Positions 1 to 7,618 are shown, counted from the first letter of the stretch. The stretch is 16,020 nt of DNA from Candidatus Aerophobota bacterium (GCA_003648815.1 QMPZ01000021.1:1-16020), one strand, 5' to 3'. Numbers and translations: made by a program. Notes: a model not told the origin generated them from the letters alone.

Positions 1-3
1 ACT

Positions 4-136
4 CACTCCTTCGGAATAACCCCCTCCAATATAGGTCTCTTTCCCTATTAAGATATGCTGGAGGCAAACTTATCTACTTTCAACAGGGGAGGCAGCGAGC
101 GAAGCGAGCGTTGGAGGAAAGATTCCGAAGGAAGAT
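4..136. repeat. Degenerate inverted repeat / interspersed element remnant
   Basis: The left arm at about 8-30 (TCCTTCGGAAT, then CCCCCTCCAA) is matched in inverted orientation at about 111-133 (TTGGAGG, then ATTCCGAAGGA). The unit CCCTCCAATAYAGG also occurs directly, at about 22-36 and 138-151. Between the arms, at about 95-110, is a GCGAGCGAAGCGAGCG mirror-like stretch. A related ATTCCTTGCGGAAT hairpin lies at 7775-7788. The pattern looks like a decayed palindromic interspersed repeat. I see no transposase and no credible gene here. Confidence 0.45.
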
Positions 137-183
137 CCCCTCCAATACAGGCCTGCTTCCCCCTTCTAAAACAAGTAGCATCT

Positions 184-279
184 TTCACCCTTCACCCTTC
201 ACTCTTAACTCCTCACCCTTCACCCTTCACCTCTCACTTCACCCCTCACTCTTAACTCTTCACTCTTAACTCTTCACTA
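184..279 (+). repeat. Heptad tandem repeat array 1 (CACCCTT-like)
   Basis: About 14 copies of a 7-bp unit with consensus YTYACYC: mostly CACCCTT, CACTCTT and AACTCTT, with one shortened copy near 234-238. The array ends with ACTCTTCACTAAA at 269-281, the same junction sequence that ends array 2. It is C-rich on the coding strand of the downstream operon and stops 10 bp before a TTGACA box. It resembles in kind the heptameric short tandem repeats known from filamentous cyanobacteria, but the unit sequence is different and I infer no relationship. Confidence 0.85.
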
Positions 280-289
280 AAATATGGAT

Positions 290-318
290 TTGACAAAAAA
301 GGCAGACGGTGGTATTAC
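290..318 (+). promoter_or_regulatory. Predicted sigma70-type promoter of operon 1
   Basis: The -35 box TTGACA is at 290-295 and a -10 box TATTAC at 313-318, with a 17-bp spacer. Transcription would start near 325, giving a leader of about 180 nt before the GH130 gene. The box lies directly after heptad array 1. The -35 is perfect and the -10 only moderate, so the call rests mainly on spacing and on the parallel with the other two units in the window. Confidence 0.5.
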
Positions 319-504
319 TTAAAGGAGAAAAAAATTCTTTAATAATTAAGGATGCCAATGCAGTATCTTTCATCATCGGGCAGCATCTCATCGCACTTTT
401 CTCAAAAAAACATCCGAGGTTCAATCGCTAATTTGAATTTGTTTTTATCTGTCTCATCTAAGGGGGACTAACAATCAAGGAGAACAAACGCACTGGAGGA
501 AAAT
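319..504 (+). promoter_or_regulatory. 5' leader of operon 1 with near-palindrome
   Basis: This stretch is non-coding. CTTTAATAATTAAGG at 337-351 is a near-perfect palindrome about 12 nt after the predicted transcription start, where an operator would be expected. A weaker TTCAA/TTGAA inverted pair lies at about 420-437. The ribosome binding site GGAGG, at about 495-499, has good spacing to the ATG at 505. I recognise no riboswitch. The operator role is inferred from symmetry and position only. Confidence 0.3.
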
Positions 505-1599
505 ATGATCAGGCCTTATGGTTTACCCATCGAAAGGTTAAACGAGGGAAAACCCATCATTGTTCCAACGGATAACTGGTGGGAAGACGGGACAACTTTC
601 AACCCTGCAGCTCTTTATCTGGAAAGGTCTCCCGTTAATGACCCGATAATTAAGAAACTACTTCCCGGGCGAAGTCTGGACGAGCCAAAGCTAAGAAGCG
701 GGGTTGTGGCGGTGTTCTACCGTGCTCAGCCGCGCGAAGATCCAGGTTTTCCATTTCCTCGTTCATTTATGGGATTGGCTTTGTTCACTCCAGAACTTGA
801 GCTACTTGAAAGATATCCAGAACCGGTCATTAAGCCTGAAGAACCTCCGGGATACGATTACGTTGGGGTTGAGGATGCAAGGATAACCAGGATTGGTGAA
901 ACTTTCTACGCATTGTATTGTGGGTTTGATGGAAAAAATATGAGGATTTGTATGGCTTCCTCCAGAAATCTTCTAAACTGGGAAAAGCTGGGATTGGCTA
1001 AGGGAGAAATTAACCTTTCGGACAACAAAGATGCCGTCCTCTTTCCAGAAAAGATAGAAGGTCATTATTTTATGCTTCATCGTCCGATGGTGGGCAGGCT
1101 TTCGGATTTCAGTATACATCTGGCGATAAGTGACCTTCCAACCGGGGTATGGAGGGATTGTGGGATGGTGCTCCATTCCTTTGATAACCCGGTATGTAAC
1201 GATTCCTGGGTTGGTGCCGGCCCTGTTCCTGTTTCCTTAGGGAACAAAAGATTTTTGGTGTTTTACCATACCGGAAATTATCTAAAACCCAACAACCGAA
1301 GAGAATATGATATGAATGCCGCTATCTTTAATTTTCAGAACTTCTCACTGGACAGTCCTTATGCCATAGTTGAGTCACGAATTGAGCCCTTAATGGTTCC
1401 CGAAACGGAATATGAGAAAAACGACTCCGTCTCATTGGATATCGTCTTTCCGGAAGGTTGCTATGAATATCGCGATGAAATATACATCCTCTATGGAGCA
1501 GGGGATAGGTTTGTTTCTGCGGCAAAGGTCAACAAGAAGATTCTAATAGAGCATCTTGAAAAAAGTGACAGTTCAAATCCTTTTCTCAAGGGGAATTAG
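505..1599 (+). CDS. GH130 family beta-mannoside phosphorylase or hydrolase
   Basis: A 364-residue protein with the layout of glycoside hydrolase family 130, a five-bladed beta-propeller that phosphorolyses or hydrolyses beta-linked mannosides. Visible family motifs are FNPAA (32-36), FYRA (71-74), GVEDARIT (121-128, with the probable catalytic Asp124), KDAVLFPEKIEG (175-186), HRP (192-194), WVGAGPVP (235-242) and YGAGD (330-334). Length is normal for the family. No signal peptide is visible, so it should act in the cytoplasm. GGAGG about 5 nt upstream supports the ATG. It is the first gene of an operon that continues 25 nt later and includes an importer, so its substrate is probably an imported oligosaccharide. 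The family includes phosphorylases for beta-1,4- and beta-1,2-mannosides and also beta-1,2-mannosidases. Which one this is cannot be settled here. Confidence 0.88.
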   Translation: MIRPYGLPIERLNEGKPIIVPTDNWWEDGTTFNPAALYLERSPVNDPIIKKLLPGRSLDEPKLRSGVVAVFYRAQPREDPGFPFPRSFMGLALFTPELELLERYPEPVIKPEEPPGYDYVGVEDARITRIGETFYALYCGFDGKNMRICMASSRNLLNWEKLGLAKGEINLSDNKDAVLFPEKIEGHYFMLHRPMVGRLSDFSIHLAISDLPTGVWRDCGMVLHSFDNPVCNDSWVGAGPVPVSLGNKRFLVFYHTGNYLKPNNRREYDMNAAIFNFQNFSLDSPYAIVESRIEPLMVPETEYEKNDSVSLDIVFPEGCYEYRDEIYILYGAGDRFVSAAKVNKKILIEHLEKSDSSNPFLKGN

Positions 1600-1624
1600 T
1601 TAAGTTTTGCCAGGAGCGAGCTGA

Positions 1625-3250
1625 ATGAATGCACAGCCTTCAGGGAGCATCAAAAGGGTCGAATTAATGCCAAATATTCCATCGCCTTTCCAGATGAGAG
1701 ATTGGAAAGCCTTAAGTGAGGCATACGATGAGTTTATCTTCAATTTCAATCTTACCGGAGATTTTCTTCCCTTAATCTGGTGGGATAAGTCGCACCAAAA
1801 CTTTGAAAGGGATACCTTCGGCCTGCCATCCTATGTCGGCGACGTAAGGCGAGGAAGGGATGGCTTTCAAGAGGCGATTAACTGCATGGCAGCAGTGCTC
1901 GGCGCAACCCTCGTCGGGATCGACAAGAGCAATCAGAACGGTCAAAATTGGGTTCTTATGTGCGAGAATTACTACAACATCGATAATGGAGAATATTTGT
2001 TTCTGAACACTACCAATTGGAAAACTGGACGTAGCTTTTGGTACGAAATTCTGCCCAACATTCTCTTCTATCAACTTGCTTATTATTATCCTGATTGTGG
2101 AAGCTTCCAGGAGGAAATACGCCTTGTGGCCGAAAAATGGTATGAGGCCTGTGTTGTCATGGGCGGCAGGATTAGTCCGTGGAAGGTTCCGGATTTTAAC
2201 TGGACGGCCTTCAGTTTCAGCGACAAAAGACCTGTCTATAACGGAAGATGGCGGCAGCCGGATGCGGCGGCAGGGATTGCCTGGCTGGAATATATGGCTT
2301 ACGTCAGGTGGGGAAAACCCGAGTATTTAACTGCTGCGGAGTGGAGCATGCAATTCCTGCAGGAGCGAGGGGAAAATCCCTTCTATGAGGTCCTGCTTCC
2401 CTACGGTGCTTATACTGCGGCAAGGATGAATGCAGAAACTGGCCGAAGTTATGATGTCCAGAAGCTCCTTAACTGGTGCTTTGATGGAGATAGCACTTCT
2501 CGTCCAGGTTGGGGAGTTATAGCTGAAAGGTGGGGAGATTATGACTGTTATGGTCTTGTCGGAAGCATTACCGATGGTGGTGGTTATGCCTTTGCGATGA
2601 ACACCTTTCAGATGGCAGCTGCCCTCGTTCCCCTGGTAAGGTATGATAGTCGTTTTGCTCGCGCTATCGGCAAATGGATGCTTAACGCGGCAAATGCTGC
2701 TCGCCTTTTCTATGCCAGCTTTCATGATGCCAGGCATCAGTCCTGCGGATTTTGGAAAGGCGATCCAGACCATCTCATCGCTTATGAGGGACTACGCAAG
2801 GTGTGGGATGGCAAAAGTCCCTACGCTACGGGTGATGCAATCAGATATGGCTGGGGAGCAACTGATTTTGGTCTTTATGGTTCCTCACACGTGGGCATTT
2901 TCGGTGGGATTATTAATCGCACCAATGATGAGAAAATTTTAAAGCTGAATTGTCTGAAAACCGACTTTTACCATGACAAAGCCTATCCCACTTATCTTTA
3001 CTACAACCCATATAGAACCGAAAAAACCGTGGAGATAGACGTTGGTTCAGGACTAAAGGACCTCTACGATGCAGTCACTCATAGTTTTCTTAAAAAGGGC
3101 ATCTCTTCTCAAGCCTCTTTTGTGCTTGCGGCAGACTCTGCCGCTGTCGTGGTCGTCGTTCCTGCAGAAGGAAAAGTTACTTATGAGGATGAGAAGATGC
3201 TCATCGATGGCGCTATCGTGGATTACGCAGCAGAAAGGAGATCTACCTGA
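1625..3250 (+). CDS. Unrecognised protein, possible (alpha/alpha)-barrel carbohydrate enzyme
   Basis: I do not recognise a named family for this 541-residue protein. It is rich in Trp, Tyr and Phe (for example IWWDKSHQNF near the N-terminus, and NWTAFSF) and has several helical stretches resembling alpha-hairpins, such as AAGIAWLEYMAYVRWG, LLPYGAYTAARMNAETG and FARAIGKWMLNAANAARLFYA. This pattern suggests a six-hairpin (alpha/alpha) toroid, as in many glycosidases, lyases and sugar epimerases. The last 80 residues or so (LYYNPYRTEKTVEIDVG, then ASFVLAADSAAVVVVVPA) read like a C-terminal beta-sandwich. No signal peptide is visible, so it is probably cytoplasmic. AGGAG 8 nt upstream supports the ATG. 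It sits 25 nt after the GH130 gene and before the importer, so a role in degrading or isomerising the same imported oligosaccharide is likely by context only. Confidence 0.6.
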   Translation: MNAQPSGSIKRVELMPNIPSPFQMRDWKALSEAYDEFIFNFNLTGDFLPLIWWDKSHQNFERDTFGLPSYVGDVRRGRDGFQEAINCMAAVLGATLVGIDKSNQNGQNWVLMCENYYNIDNGEYLFLNTTNWKTGRSFWYEILPNILFYQLAYYYPDCGSFQEEIRLVAEKWYEACVVMGGRISPWKVPDFNWTAFSFSDKRPVYNGRWRQPDAAAGIAWLEYMAYVRWGKPEYLTAAEWSMQFLQERGENPFYEVLLPYGAYTAARMNAETGRSYDVQKLLNWCFDGDSTSRPGWGVIAERWGDYDCYGLVGSITDGGGYAFAMNTFQMAAALVPLVRYDSRFARAIGKWMLNAANAARLFYASFHDARHQSCGFWKGDPDHLIAYEGLRKVWDGKSPYATGDAIRYGWGATDFGLYGSSHVGIFGGIINRTNDEKILKLNCLKTDFYHDKAYPTYLYYNPYRTEKTVEIDVGSGLKDLYDAVTHSFLKKGISSQASFVLAADSAAVVVVVPAEGKVTYEDEKMLIDGAIVDYAAERRST

Positions 3251-3410
3251 AAGTTTTTACCTGAAGGGCTAAAAAAAGAGCCATGAGGAGGTGAGGGTAG
3301 AGAGGCTATTGGCTTGGGAAAGGAAAGTTTTCTGAAAAGGAGAACTTGAAGGATTAATTTCCCTTTCAGGAGCTTTCCGGAAGGTTAGTCTAAGATGGCA
3401 AGGGGGTAAG
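3251..3410 (+). other. Intergenic spacer with orphan Shine-Dalgarno and imperfect stem-loop
   Basis: This 160-nt gap lies between the enzymes and the SBP gene. It contains AGGAGGTGA at 3286-3294, a near-perfect anti-16S match with no usable start codon at the right distance; only a 14-codon GTG frame overlaps it. An imperfect stem-loop spans 3322-3378: GGAAAG pairs with CTTTCC on the outside, and CTGAAAAGG pairs with CCCTTTCAG inside with one mismatch. It could be an mRNA processing or stabilising element ahead of the SBP. No promoter is evident. AGGGGG just before 3411 serves the SBP. Confidence 0.3.
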
Positions 3411-5345
3411 ATGATGCGAAGGTCAATAGCGATGTTGTTAAGTGGGATAATATGTCTTTTGGGGGTTAGCCTGGCGTTTTCCCAGGAGACAAGGGTGTAT
3501 TCAACCTTAGCAGATTACGAGAAGCTTACCGGAAGGAAAATTGAAAAATTTAGCGAATCTCCCATGCTCAGGATAAAGGTAGCAGCGGGGATACTTCCTC
3601 CGGCAGAGGAAAGGCTTCCTGAGGAGCCCTCAGTTATAGAGCCATTAGAGGAAATTGGACAATACGGAGGAACACTGCATTATGTGCCGCCTGGCCGCCT
3701 CAGAGATGTAAGAAACCACGGGCTATTCATGCGTTCTCAAGATGGCGCAAAGATACTTACTGATATAGCTAAGGGTTATGAATACTCTAAGGATTATAAA
3801 ACTCTCACCATATACTTAAGGAAGGGAACTAAATGGTCAGATGGAGCGCCATTTACTGTTGATGATATTCTTTTCTGGTGGGAAGACATAATGCTGAACA
3901 AGGAACTGAATCCTGCAGGCCCGGCAAAGGAATGGAAACCGGGAGGCAAAGTAGCTGAATTTGAAAAAGTGGATGATTATACACTTAGCATACATTTTGC
4001 TGCACCTAACCCTGCTCTGATGGCTAAATTAAGTCATCCCTATGGAGCAGCGCAAGCACATTTCTTCGATCCCAAACACTACCTCAAAAGATGGCACATA
4101 AAGTACAATCCAGAGGCGAATGAATTGGCCAAAGAGGAGGGTTATGAATACTGGTGGCAGGCGCTGCGTTACCACGAGGGAAAGTGGGAGACGCACAAGC
4201 GTATAGGTCTTCCCACTCTTAGCTCGTGGGTGGTAACCAAGATAACACCTTCCTACATGGTAGCTGAGAGAAATCCTTACTTCTGGCAAATAGATGCTGC
4301 CGGCAATCAGCTTCCTTATATCGACAAGCTTTTTGTCCTCAACATCGAAGATCCGGAAGTAATCATCATGAAGGCAATCGCCGGGGAGCTGGACTTTGTG
4401 CAGGGATATGAGCTACTGCCGATGGAAGATTATCCCCTTTGTAAGGAAAGCGAGGAGGAAGGTGGCTACCGGGTTCTTCTCTACAGGGATTTTAAGTCAG
4501 ACGGGATGATTTCAATTAATCCCCTTACTCCGGATCCGGTCCTGAGAAAAATTTTCCGGGATATTAGATTCAGGCAGGCACTCTCCTTGAGTATCAATCG
4601 TGAGGCCATAAACGATGCTGTCTTTTTTGGGCTGGCAAGGCCCGGTCAATGGGCACCCCTTCCGGCGAGCAGTTTCTATAAAGAGGAGTGGGGTAGATAT
4701 TACGCTGACTACGACGTAGAAAGAGCTAATGCCCTTTTGGATGAGATGGGCCTGAGGTGGGATTCAGAACACAAGTATCGTCTAAGACCAGATGGCAGGA
4801 CGTTGGAGATATTGCTTGAGTCGGGACATGGAAGCAAGGCGGAGGCGACAATGGAAGAGCTATTAGCAGCGCAGTGGAAGAAAATTGGAGTTAAGTTGGT
4901 TGTCAGGACGGAAAAATGTGTCCATGAGCGACTAAGACAAGACCTATGCGAGCTTCTCACCACAGCTCCTACAAGCACAGGATGGGTGGACTTAGCACTG
5001 GGAACGCCAGAGCCGTATTTCTGGGGACTTGGAGAAGGCTGGAACAACTGGCTTACGAGTGACGGAAAGACGGGTAAGGAACCTCCAGATGAATGGAAGG
5101 AGGTTAAAAAGTGGGTTGATAAATCGCTTACCCTTCCTCCTGGTAGCAAGGAATGGATTGATCTGAAACAAAAAATATGGGACTTTAGAGTAAAGCAGCT
5201 CTGGATAATTGGGATAGTGGGACAGGCTCCGCTATTCAATTTAGCAAAGAACTATGTGAGAAATGTTCCTGAGGAAGGCATGTTCGGTTGGGCTACGGGT
5301 ATGGATATAGTTCAGCGACCACAACAATGGTTTATAAAAAAATAA
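3411..5345 (+). CDS. ABC transporter substrate-binding protein, family 5 (Opp/Dpp type)
   Basis: A 644-residue periplasmic solute-binding protein of the SBP_bac_5 class, which captures oligopeptides or oligosaccharides for import. A Sec signal peptide covers about residues 1-24 (RR, hydrophobic core, then LAFS/Q) with no lipobox cysteine. Family signatures are LPPAEERLPEEPSV followed by IGQYGG (about 60-85), KGTKWSDGAPFTVDD (about 138-152), ERNPYFWQIDAAGNQLPY (about 285-302) and FRQALSLSINREAIND (about 386-402). AGGGGGT just upstream supports the start; ATG 3414 is an equally possible start. It is encoded after two carbohydrate-type enzymes and before its two permeases, so the ligand is more likely an oligosaccharide than a peptide. 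That is inferred from context. It is paralogous to the minus-strand SBP at 13485-15512. Confidence 0.9.
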   Translation: MMRRSIAMLLSGIICLLGVSLAFSQETRVYSTLADYEKLTGRKIEKFSESPMLRIKVAAGILPPAEERLPEEPSVIEPLEEIGQYGGTLHYVPPGRLRDVRNHGLFMRSQDGAKILTDIAKGYEYSKDYKTLTIYLRKGTKWSDGAPFTVDDILFWWEDIMLNKELNPAGPAKEWKPGGKVAEFEKVDDYTLSIHFAAPNPALMAKLSHPYGAAQAHFFDPKHYLKRWHIKYNPEANELAKEEGYEYWWQALRYHEGKWETHKRIGLPTLSSWVVTKITPSYMVAERNPYFWQIDAAGNQLPYIDKLFVLNIEDPEVIIMKAIAGELDFVQGYELLPMEDYPLCKESEEEGGYRVLLYRDFKSDGMISINPLTPDPVLRKIFRDIRFRQALSLSINREAINDAVFFGLARPGQWAPLPASSFYKEEWGRYYADYDVERANALLDEMGLRWDSEHKYRLRPDGRTLEILLESGHGSKAEATMEELLAAQWKKIGVKLVVRTEKCVHERLRQDLCELLTTAPTSTGWVDLALGTPEPYFWGLGEGWNNWLTSDGKTGKEPPDEWKEVKKWVDKSLTLPPGSKEWIDLKQKIWDFRVKQLWIIGIVGQAPLFNLAKNYVRNVPEEGMFGWATGMDIVQRPQQWFIKK

Positions 5346-5357
5346 AGGATTAAAAAA

Positions 5358-5390
5358 GGGGACCCTGCCCATTCTTTCAGCAGGGTCCCC
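5358..5390 (+). terminator. Strong hairpin between SBP and permease genes
   Basis: GGGGACCCTGC (5358-5368) pairs perfectly with GCAGGGTCCCC (5380-5390): 11 bp, GC-rich, with an 11-nt loop. It is preceded by AAAAAA but followed by TTCGTCAAGG rather than a T-run, so it is probably a partial attenuator or 3'-end stabiliser and not a full terminator. Placed 12 nt after the SBP stop and 17 nt before oppB, it would keep SBP mRNA more abundant than permease mRNA. The minus-strand operon has a comparable hairpin at the same junction. Confidence 0.75.
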
Positions 5391-5407
5391 TTCGTCAAGG
5401 GAAAACG

Positions 5408-6403
5408 ATGTTAATTTATGTTATGCGACGATTTCTTTATATGGCTGTTATCTTGTTGTTGCTGTCCGTTGTTGCTTTTATCATCATTCAACTTCCTCCA
5501 GGTGATTACGTAAGTGCTTATATAGCTGAATTAGAGACCATGAAGGGCGAGAGGATGGAGGAGGCAGAAATTATTGCGCTGAGGAAAGCCTACGGCGTAG
5601 ATCAGCCCATATATATCCAGTACTTTAAGTGGATAAGGAAGCTGCTCCGTGGAGATTTTGGAATATCTTTGCAATGGCAAAGACCGGTAATTGATTTAAT
5701 AGCCGAGCGATTACCTCTGACAGTGATGATATGTGCTCTTGCCACTGTTTTTACTTATGCTATGGGTGTTCCCATAGGAATTTACTCAGCTATTCGTCAG
5801 TATTCCGCTGGCGATTACTTTTTTACCGTGGTTGGCTTTATCGGTCTGGCTGCGCCCAATTTTCTTTTAGCTCTTATATTAATGTTCCTCTTTTACAAAT
5901 ATCTTGGCCTCAGTGTGGGTGGTCTTTTTTCCACCCAGTATATGAACGTACCCTGGAGCGTGGGAAAATTTATAGATATGGTAAAGCATCTTCCCATTCC
6001 CGTGATAGTTATCGGCACCCCGGGGGCAGCTGCTCTAATTCGCACCATGCGGGGATGTCTTCTGGATGAGCTTCACAAACAATATGTTATCACCGCTCGA
6101 GCCAAGGGAGTTGCCGAAAGGACTCTTTTGTTTAAATACCCGATAAGAGTAGCCATTAACCCTATAGTCAGCACCATAGGTTGGACACTTCCCTGGCTTG
6201 TCTCTGGAGGAACCATCACAGAGATAGTGCTTAGCCTGCCTACTACAGGGCCTTTGCTTTTTCAGGCATTGTTGAAACAAGATATGGAATTGGCCGGAAG
6301 CATCATCATGTTTTTATCCTTTTTAACTGTGATAGGCACTTTTATTTCTGACATCCTTTTAGCTTTGCTGGATCCTCGGATTAGATATGAGAGGTCAACT
6401 TGA
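5408..6403 (+). CDS. ABC transporter permease, OppB/DppB type
   Basis: A 331-residue inner-membrane permease. The N-terminal membrane segment (RRFLYMAVILLLLSVVAF, about 7-26) is followed by LPPGDY and an extracytoplasmic stretch ending GVDQPIYIQYFKW, typical of OppB. Further membrane segments follow. The cytoplasmic coupling loop (EAA-type) is around residues 217-240, with RTMRGCLLDELHKQYV and ITARAKGV, and contacts the ATPases. The C-terminus DPRIRYE is family-typical. AAGGG upstream supports the ATG. The stop codon is 17 nt before the chosen oppC start. It should form a heterodimer with the next gene. No ATPase gene lies in this operon, so it must borrow one, perhaps the OppD/OppF pair at 9222-11257. 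Confidence 0.93.
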   Translation: MLIYVMRRFLYMAVILLLLSVVAFIIIQLPPGDYVSAYIAELETMKGERMEEAEIIALRKAYGVDQPIYIQYFKWIRKLLRGDFGISLQWQRPVIDLIAERLPLTVMICALATVFTYAMGVPIGIYSAIRQYSAGDYFFTVVGFIGLAAPNFLLALILMFLFYKYLGLSVGGLFSTQYMNVPWSVGKFIDMVKHLPIPVIVIGTPGAAALIRTMRGCLLDELHKQYVITARAKGVAERTLLFKYPIRVAINPIVSTIGWTLPWLVSGGTITEIVLSLPTTGPLLFQALLKQDMELAGSIIMFLSFLTVIGTFISDILLALLDPRIRYERST

Positions 6404-6420
6404 GGAGGTCTTGCAAAACC

Positions 6421-7530
6421 ATGAAAAAAGAAAAGAGAAAAATTGGTGCAGAGGAAAAATTTTATGTGGCTACACAGTGGCAGCTTATGTGGAGAAAATT
6501 TAAAAAGCATAAGCTGGCCATACTGGGAGGGACCATATTAGTTATTTTTTATGTTCTGGGCACATTTTGTGAGTTTTTTTCTACTCAGGATTTATACAAG
6601 CAGCATTTAGGATATATCCACGCTCCTCCTCAAAGGATTCGCTTCTTTCATGAGGAAGGATTTCATCTTCGTCCTTTTGTCTATGGTTTGAAGAGAAGGC
6701 TTGATCCAAGGACCCTTCGCAGGACATACGTTGAGGACAAAACCAAAAAGTATCCCATCTACTTCTTTGTCCATGGTGATAAGTATAAGCTCTGGAACTT
6801 ATTCCCCACGGATGTGCATTTCTTTGGAGTAAAAGAAGGGACAATGTTTTTATTCGGGACAGACAAATTAGGACGGGATTTGTTTTCCCGCAATCTTTAC
6901 GCCGCCCGCATTTCTCTATCCGTAAGTCTGATAGGAGTAGCTCTCAGTTTTGTCCTGGGATGTATATTGGGAGGAATATCCGGATATTTCGGGGGAAGAG
7001 TTGATATGGCTATCCAGAGGGTTATAGAGTTTTTAATTTGCATACCAACCATTCCCCTCTGGATGGCTCTAAGTGCAGCTCTACCAAAAAAGTGGTCACC
7101 AATTAAAGTTTACTTTGGCATCACTATTATCCTCTCCATTGTGGGTTGGTGTGGCTTAGCCCGGGTGGTAAGGGGAAAGCTTCTGGAATTAAGGGAAGAG
7201 GACTTTGTCATGGCGGCTAAAATTGCCGGGGCAAGTGAGTTAAGAATAATAGTCAACCATCTTCTTCCCTCATTTTTAAGTTACCTCATAGTAAGCCTGA
7301 CCCTGTCCATACCAAATATGATTCTGGGAGAGACCTCTTTGAGCTTTCTTGGCTTAGGGATTCGCGCACCAGCGGTGAGTTGGGGAGTTCTCCTGCAAAA
7401 TGCTCAAAACGTGCGAACGGTTGCTCTTCACCCCTGGCTCCTCATTCCAGGTCTTTTCGTCATCATCACTGTCTTAACTTTTAATTTCTTAGGCGATGGC
7501 CTCCGGGATGCAGCTGATCCTTACAAATGA
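6421..7530 (+). CDS. ABC transporter permease, OppC/DppC type with extra extracytoplasmic domain
   Basis: An OppC-type inner-membrane permease. I place the start at ATG 6421 (370 residues), with GAGGAGGT 11 nt upstream. A TTG at 6400 would add seven residues but overlaps the oppB stop and lacks a good binding site. Visible are the N-terminal segment AILGGTILVIFYVLGTF, the family motif FGTDKLGRDLFSR, the coupling loop EDFVMAAKIAGASE, and the C-terminal SFLGLGIR, then FLGDGLRDAADP. Between APPQ and FGTD, where classic OppC proteins are short, is an insert of about 70 residues (about 73-141) with LRPFVYGLK, YPIYFFVHGDKYK and HFFGV. The paralogue at 11278-12405 carries the same insert. The insert follows the first membrane segment, so it probably faces the periplasm and may meet the binding protein (inference). 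Confidence 0.92.
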   Translation: MKKEKRKIGAEEKFYVATQWQLMWRKFKKHKLAILGGTILVIFYVLGTFCEFFSTQDLYKQHLGYIHAPPQRIRFFHEEGFHLRPFVYGLKRRLDPRTLRRTYVEDKTKKYPIYFFVHGDKYKLWNLFPTDVHFFGVKEGTMFLFGTDKLGRDLFSRNLYAARISLSVSLIGVALSFVLGCILGGISGYFGGRVDMAIQRVIEFLICIPTIPLWMALSAALPKKWSPIKVYFGITIILSIVGWCGLARVVRGKLLELREEDFVMAAKIAGASELRIIVNHLLPSFLSYLIVSLTLSIPNMILGETSLSFLGLGIRAPAVSWGVLLQNAQNVRTVALHPWLLIPGLFVIITVLTFNFLGDGLRDAADPYK

Positions 7531-7553
7531 TTTGAAGGAGTGGCTGGTGACAT

Positions 7554-7616
7554 TTAACCCTTCACTCTTCACCCCTCACCCTTTACTCTTTACTCTTCAC
7601 TCTTTACTCTTCACTA
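7554..7616 (+). repeat. Heptad tandem repeat array 2
   Basis: Nine in-phase 7-bp units: TTAACCC, TTCACTC, TTCACCC, CTCACCC, TTTACTC (twice), TTCACTC, TTTACTC, TTCACTA. It begins 23 nt after the oppC stop and ends 2 nt before a TTGACA box. Orientation matches array 1 (C-rich on the plus strand), and the terminal ACTCTTCACTAAA is identical to that of array 1. No hairpin terminator for operon 1 is visible between 7530 and this array. Confidence 0.85.
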
Positions 7617-7618
7617 AA

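Noticed and set aside
55..255. 66-codon plus-strand reading frame starting inside the degenerate repeat
   Set aside because: Its C-terminal third is translation of the heptad array (Ser/Thr/Pro/His-rich low complexity). There is no ribosome binding site and no recognisable domain, and the frame lies upstream of the predicted promoter.
184..279. G-quadruplex or i-motif former
   Set aside because: Several CCC runs occur, but they are interrupted by ACTC units with few consecutive triplets, so quadruplex formation is not well supported by the sequence alone.
2327..2773. 148-codon minus-strand frame opposite the unrecognised enzyme
   Set aside because: Antisense to a long continuous frame that has a good ribosome binding site and operon spacing. 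No family motif is visible.
3069..3272. Possible frameshifted C-terminal continuation of the unrecognised enzyme, running past its stop at 3250
   Set aside because: The main frame ends naturally after a beta-rich tail, and the overlapping frame shows no conserved sequence. The TACCTGAA direct repeat at 3244-3266 is short and probably incidental.
4709..5239. 176-codon minus-strand reading frame opposite the first SBP gene
   Set aside because: It lies wholly inside a clear SBP coding sequence and has shadow-frame composition (Ser/Pro/Leu-rich), with no motif and no ribosome binding site.
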